In this document: positions 61,171 through 64,000 of the stretch, one piece after another
Layout: every line of letters begins with the position of its first letter
Numbering within the stretch: the first letter of the stretch is position 1
From: Stappia sp. 28M-7
GTDB lineage: Bacteria > Pseudomonadota > Alphaproteobacteria > Rhizobiales > Stappiaceae
Direction of reading: 5' to 3'
Assembly (NCBI RefSeq): GCF_014252955.1
Contig: NZ_JACMIA010000001.1
Location: 2,130,258 to 2,194,257, forward strand
DNA: 64,000 nucleotides
Notes under the pieces: generated by a model
What the model was told of the DNA's origin: nothing
Seen by the model: the letters and a program-made list of their open reading frames with translations, nothing else
Databases searched by the model: none
Position numbers and translations under genes: made by a program

Positions 61171-61500
61171 ATCCAGTTTCCCCATCCGGTGGTCGTCCGA
61201 ACCAGCCTGAACCCATGCAACAACGCGATGAAACTCGGATGACAACCCGTCCCCGGAGGGATGGGATTGCGGAGGAGGCTCCGGTGCGTTGCCTGCGTGG
61301 CGCTGTGTAACGATCTGGCTCCGTAACGATACTTCCCAGTGTCCCTTGCAATGCGGTTAATGCAAAGGTCTCGACGGACAGGAAACTGCCATAATCGGAA
61401 AATGGTTGGCGTGACGGCGGTCACATGATCGTGAGTTTGCCGACCGAAAGGTGGTCGCAATGCCGTCGTCACGCCCGCAGGTAGGTAGGTGCCTCGGCCG
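61171..61500. other. 330-bp intergenic region
   Basis: Both flanking genes read leftward, so this holds the fumarase 3' region and the promoter of the L,D-transpeptidase. GTGAC-GGCG-GTCAC at 61411-61424 is a perfect inverted repeat. No gene is seen. Confidence 0.5.
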
Positions 61501-63135
<1,635 letters not shown>

Positions 63136-63277
63136 CGGTCTGCCTTGGCTGGAAGCTGAGGTGGATAGGTTTGGATGCCTTTTACGCCATCACCTTGCCG
63201 CCCGCCAAGTCGACTTGCGCGGGAGGGAGCACGGGAGGTGCGCGCAGGCTCCCGCGCCCTCCCGGCGGCACCCGTCG

Positions 63278-63850
63278 TTACCGCGTGGCGGTGATGCCGA
63301 TCTTGACGGAGACCTCGTCGCCGACCGTGGAGGCCGGGATGTCCGAGCCGATGCCGAAGACCAGGCGCATCAACGGAACCTCGGCCTGGGCACGGGCGGT
63401 GTCGCCGTCGATCTCCAACGTGAAGGGCAGGGTAAGCGGGACTGCCTTGCCCTTGATCGACAGCTCGCCGGCGGCCTCATAGCGCCCATCGCCAAGGGCC
63501 GTGATCTGCGAGGATTCGAAGACCGCCTGCGGATGGCTGGACGGGTCGAACCACGAGGCGCTCGACAGCGTCTGGTCGATCTGCGGCTGACCGGTGCCGG
63601 CAGTGCCGGTTTCGATGACGGCGCGGATGCGGGCATCGGCGAGGTTGTCCGGGTCGAGGGAAATCTCCGCCGACCAGTTTTCAAAACGACCCTCGACCGG
63701 GCTTCCGTTCTGCGTGGCGACGAAGGAAAGGCTGCTTTGGGTCATATCGACGGACCAGTCGCTGGCAGCCGCCGGACCGGCGACAAGAAGGCTCGCCAGG
63801 GCGAGGCCGAGAGCACGGCCGCGGAAATTTCGATATGCGAACATCGTCAT
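63278..63850 (-). CDS. YceI-family periplasmic protein
   Basis: A 190-residue protein with a signal peptide (ALGLALASLLVAGPAAA) and a YceI lipocalin-like barrel (WSVDMTQSSLSFVATQNGSPVEGRFENWSAEISLDPDNLADARIRAVIETGTAG...YEAAGELSIKGKAVPLTLPFTLEIDG...VSVKIGITATR). YceI proteins bind polyisoprenoid-like molecules. ATG 63850 or 63844 are equally possible; AAGG is upstream. The probable cytochrome b561 gene just upstream is a common partner. Confidence 0.92.
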   Translation of the reverse strand: MTMFAYRNFRGRALGLALASLLVAGPAAASDWSVDMTQSSLSFVATQNGSPVEGRFENWSAEISLDPDNLADARIRAVIETGTAGTGQPQIDQTLSSASWFDPSSHPQAVFESSQITALGDGRYEAAGELSIKGKAVPLTLPFTLEIDGDTARAQAEVPLMRLVFGIGSDIPASTVGDEVSVKIGITATR

Positions 63851-63938
63851 GAACCTTGTGTCTGGGGCTGCCGTATCGCCGCGACGGGAGGGGACGCGGT
63901 GCGATACGCAGCTTGAGGGCTGGCAGGGGCGGTGGAGG

Positions 63939-64000
63939 TCAGTCCCTGCGCCCTGTGGAGGCAGTACGGACCATGCGGCGCAGCACATCGTCCCTGTTGA
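63939..64000 (-). CDS. C-terminal end of probable cytochrome b561
   Basis: The last 19 codons of a leftward gene cut by the window edge read NRDDVLRRMVRTASTGRRD and stop. The RDDVLRRM pattern is how bacterial b561 cytochromes often end, and such genes often precede yceI. With so little sequence this is tentative. Confidence 0.5.
   Translation of the reverse strand, partial: NRDDVLRRMVRTASTGRRD

Overview
This window is GC-rich DNA from an alphaproteobacterium, most likely a member of the Hyphomicrobiales (Rhizobiales). No rRNA gene is present, so the placement rests on gene content: an FdhD variant with one Cys, a DUF3305/DUF3306/4Fe-4S formate dehydrogenase cluster, several small DUF families I associate with this class, cobST and a PHA synthase. 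I see no tRNA, CRISPR array, IS element or phage integration site. Annotation is from sequence motifs and memory of families; no database search was run.

Layout. 1-3.5 kb: the 3' end of a PHA synthase, then a three-gene metal/chelate-type ABC importer (binding protein, permease, ATPase). 3.6-10.5 kb: two reverse-strand surface or secreted proteins, a giant protein with thirteen near-identical 91-residue Ig-like repeats and a C-terminal autotransporter barrel, and a secreted tail-collar protein. 10.9-25.5 kb: mostly housekeeping and regulatory genes (dusA, a TauE/SafE permease, a membrane aspartic protease, a DUF900 lipoprotein, divergent cobS and cobT, a membrane AraC regulator facing a secreted hydrolase, a PdhS/PleC-like histidine kinase, a UDG-family protein, a rhodanese facing an Lrp regulator). 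25.6-31.5 kb: a 3-hydroxyisobutyrate-dehydrogenase-like enzyme, a LysR regulator with a tiny divergent gene, a Cys/Met-type PLP lyase and a polar amino acid ABC transporter with no ATPase gene nearby.

31.7-59 kb is dominated by formate oxidation and molybdenum cofactor. An overlapping reverse operon fdhD-mobA-mobB-moeA is followed by two BLUF-type proteins, one of which has lost the photoactive Gln, and an Mrp Fe-S carrier. After a 472-bp regulatory gap comes a long forward run: TorD-like chaperone, Tat mini-protein, Cys-type formate dehydrogenase alpha, beta subunit, small lipoprotein, cytochrome b gamma subunit, a WD40-cytochrome c fusion, a 54-residue membrane peptide, an HtrA-like protease, and four poorly known proteins, one a biotin/lipoate-ligase-like fold without the usual ligase motifs. 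Then come a DMT transporter, an MFS efflux pump, a Tat-exported multicopper oxidase, a four-cluster ferredoxin-like protein, DUF3305, DUF3306 and moaA. Together these encode a membrane-anchored, periplasm-facing formate dehydrogenase, its Mo cofactor synthesis and sulfuration, and an accessory module whose functions are largely undescribed.

59-64 kb: two L,D-transpeptidases flanking a cytochrome c, class I fumarase, a YceI protein, and the last codons of what is probably a cytochrome b561.
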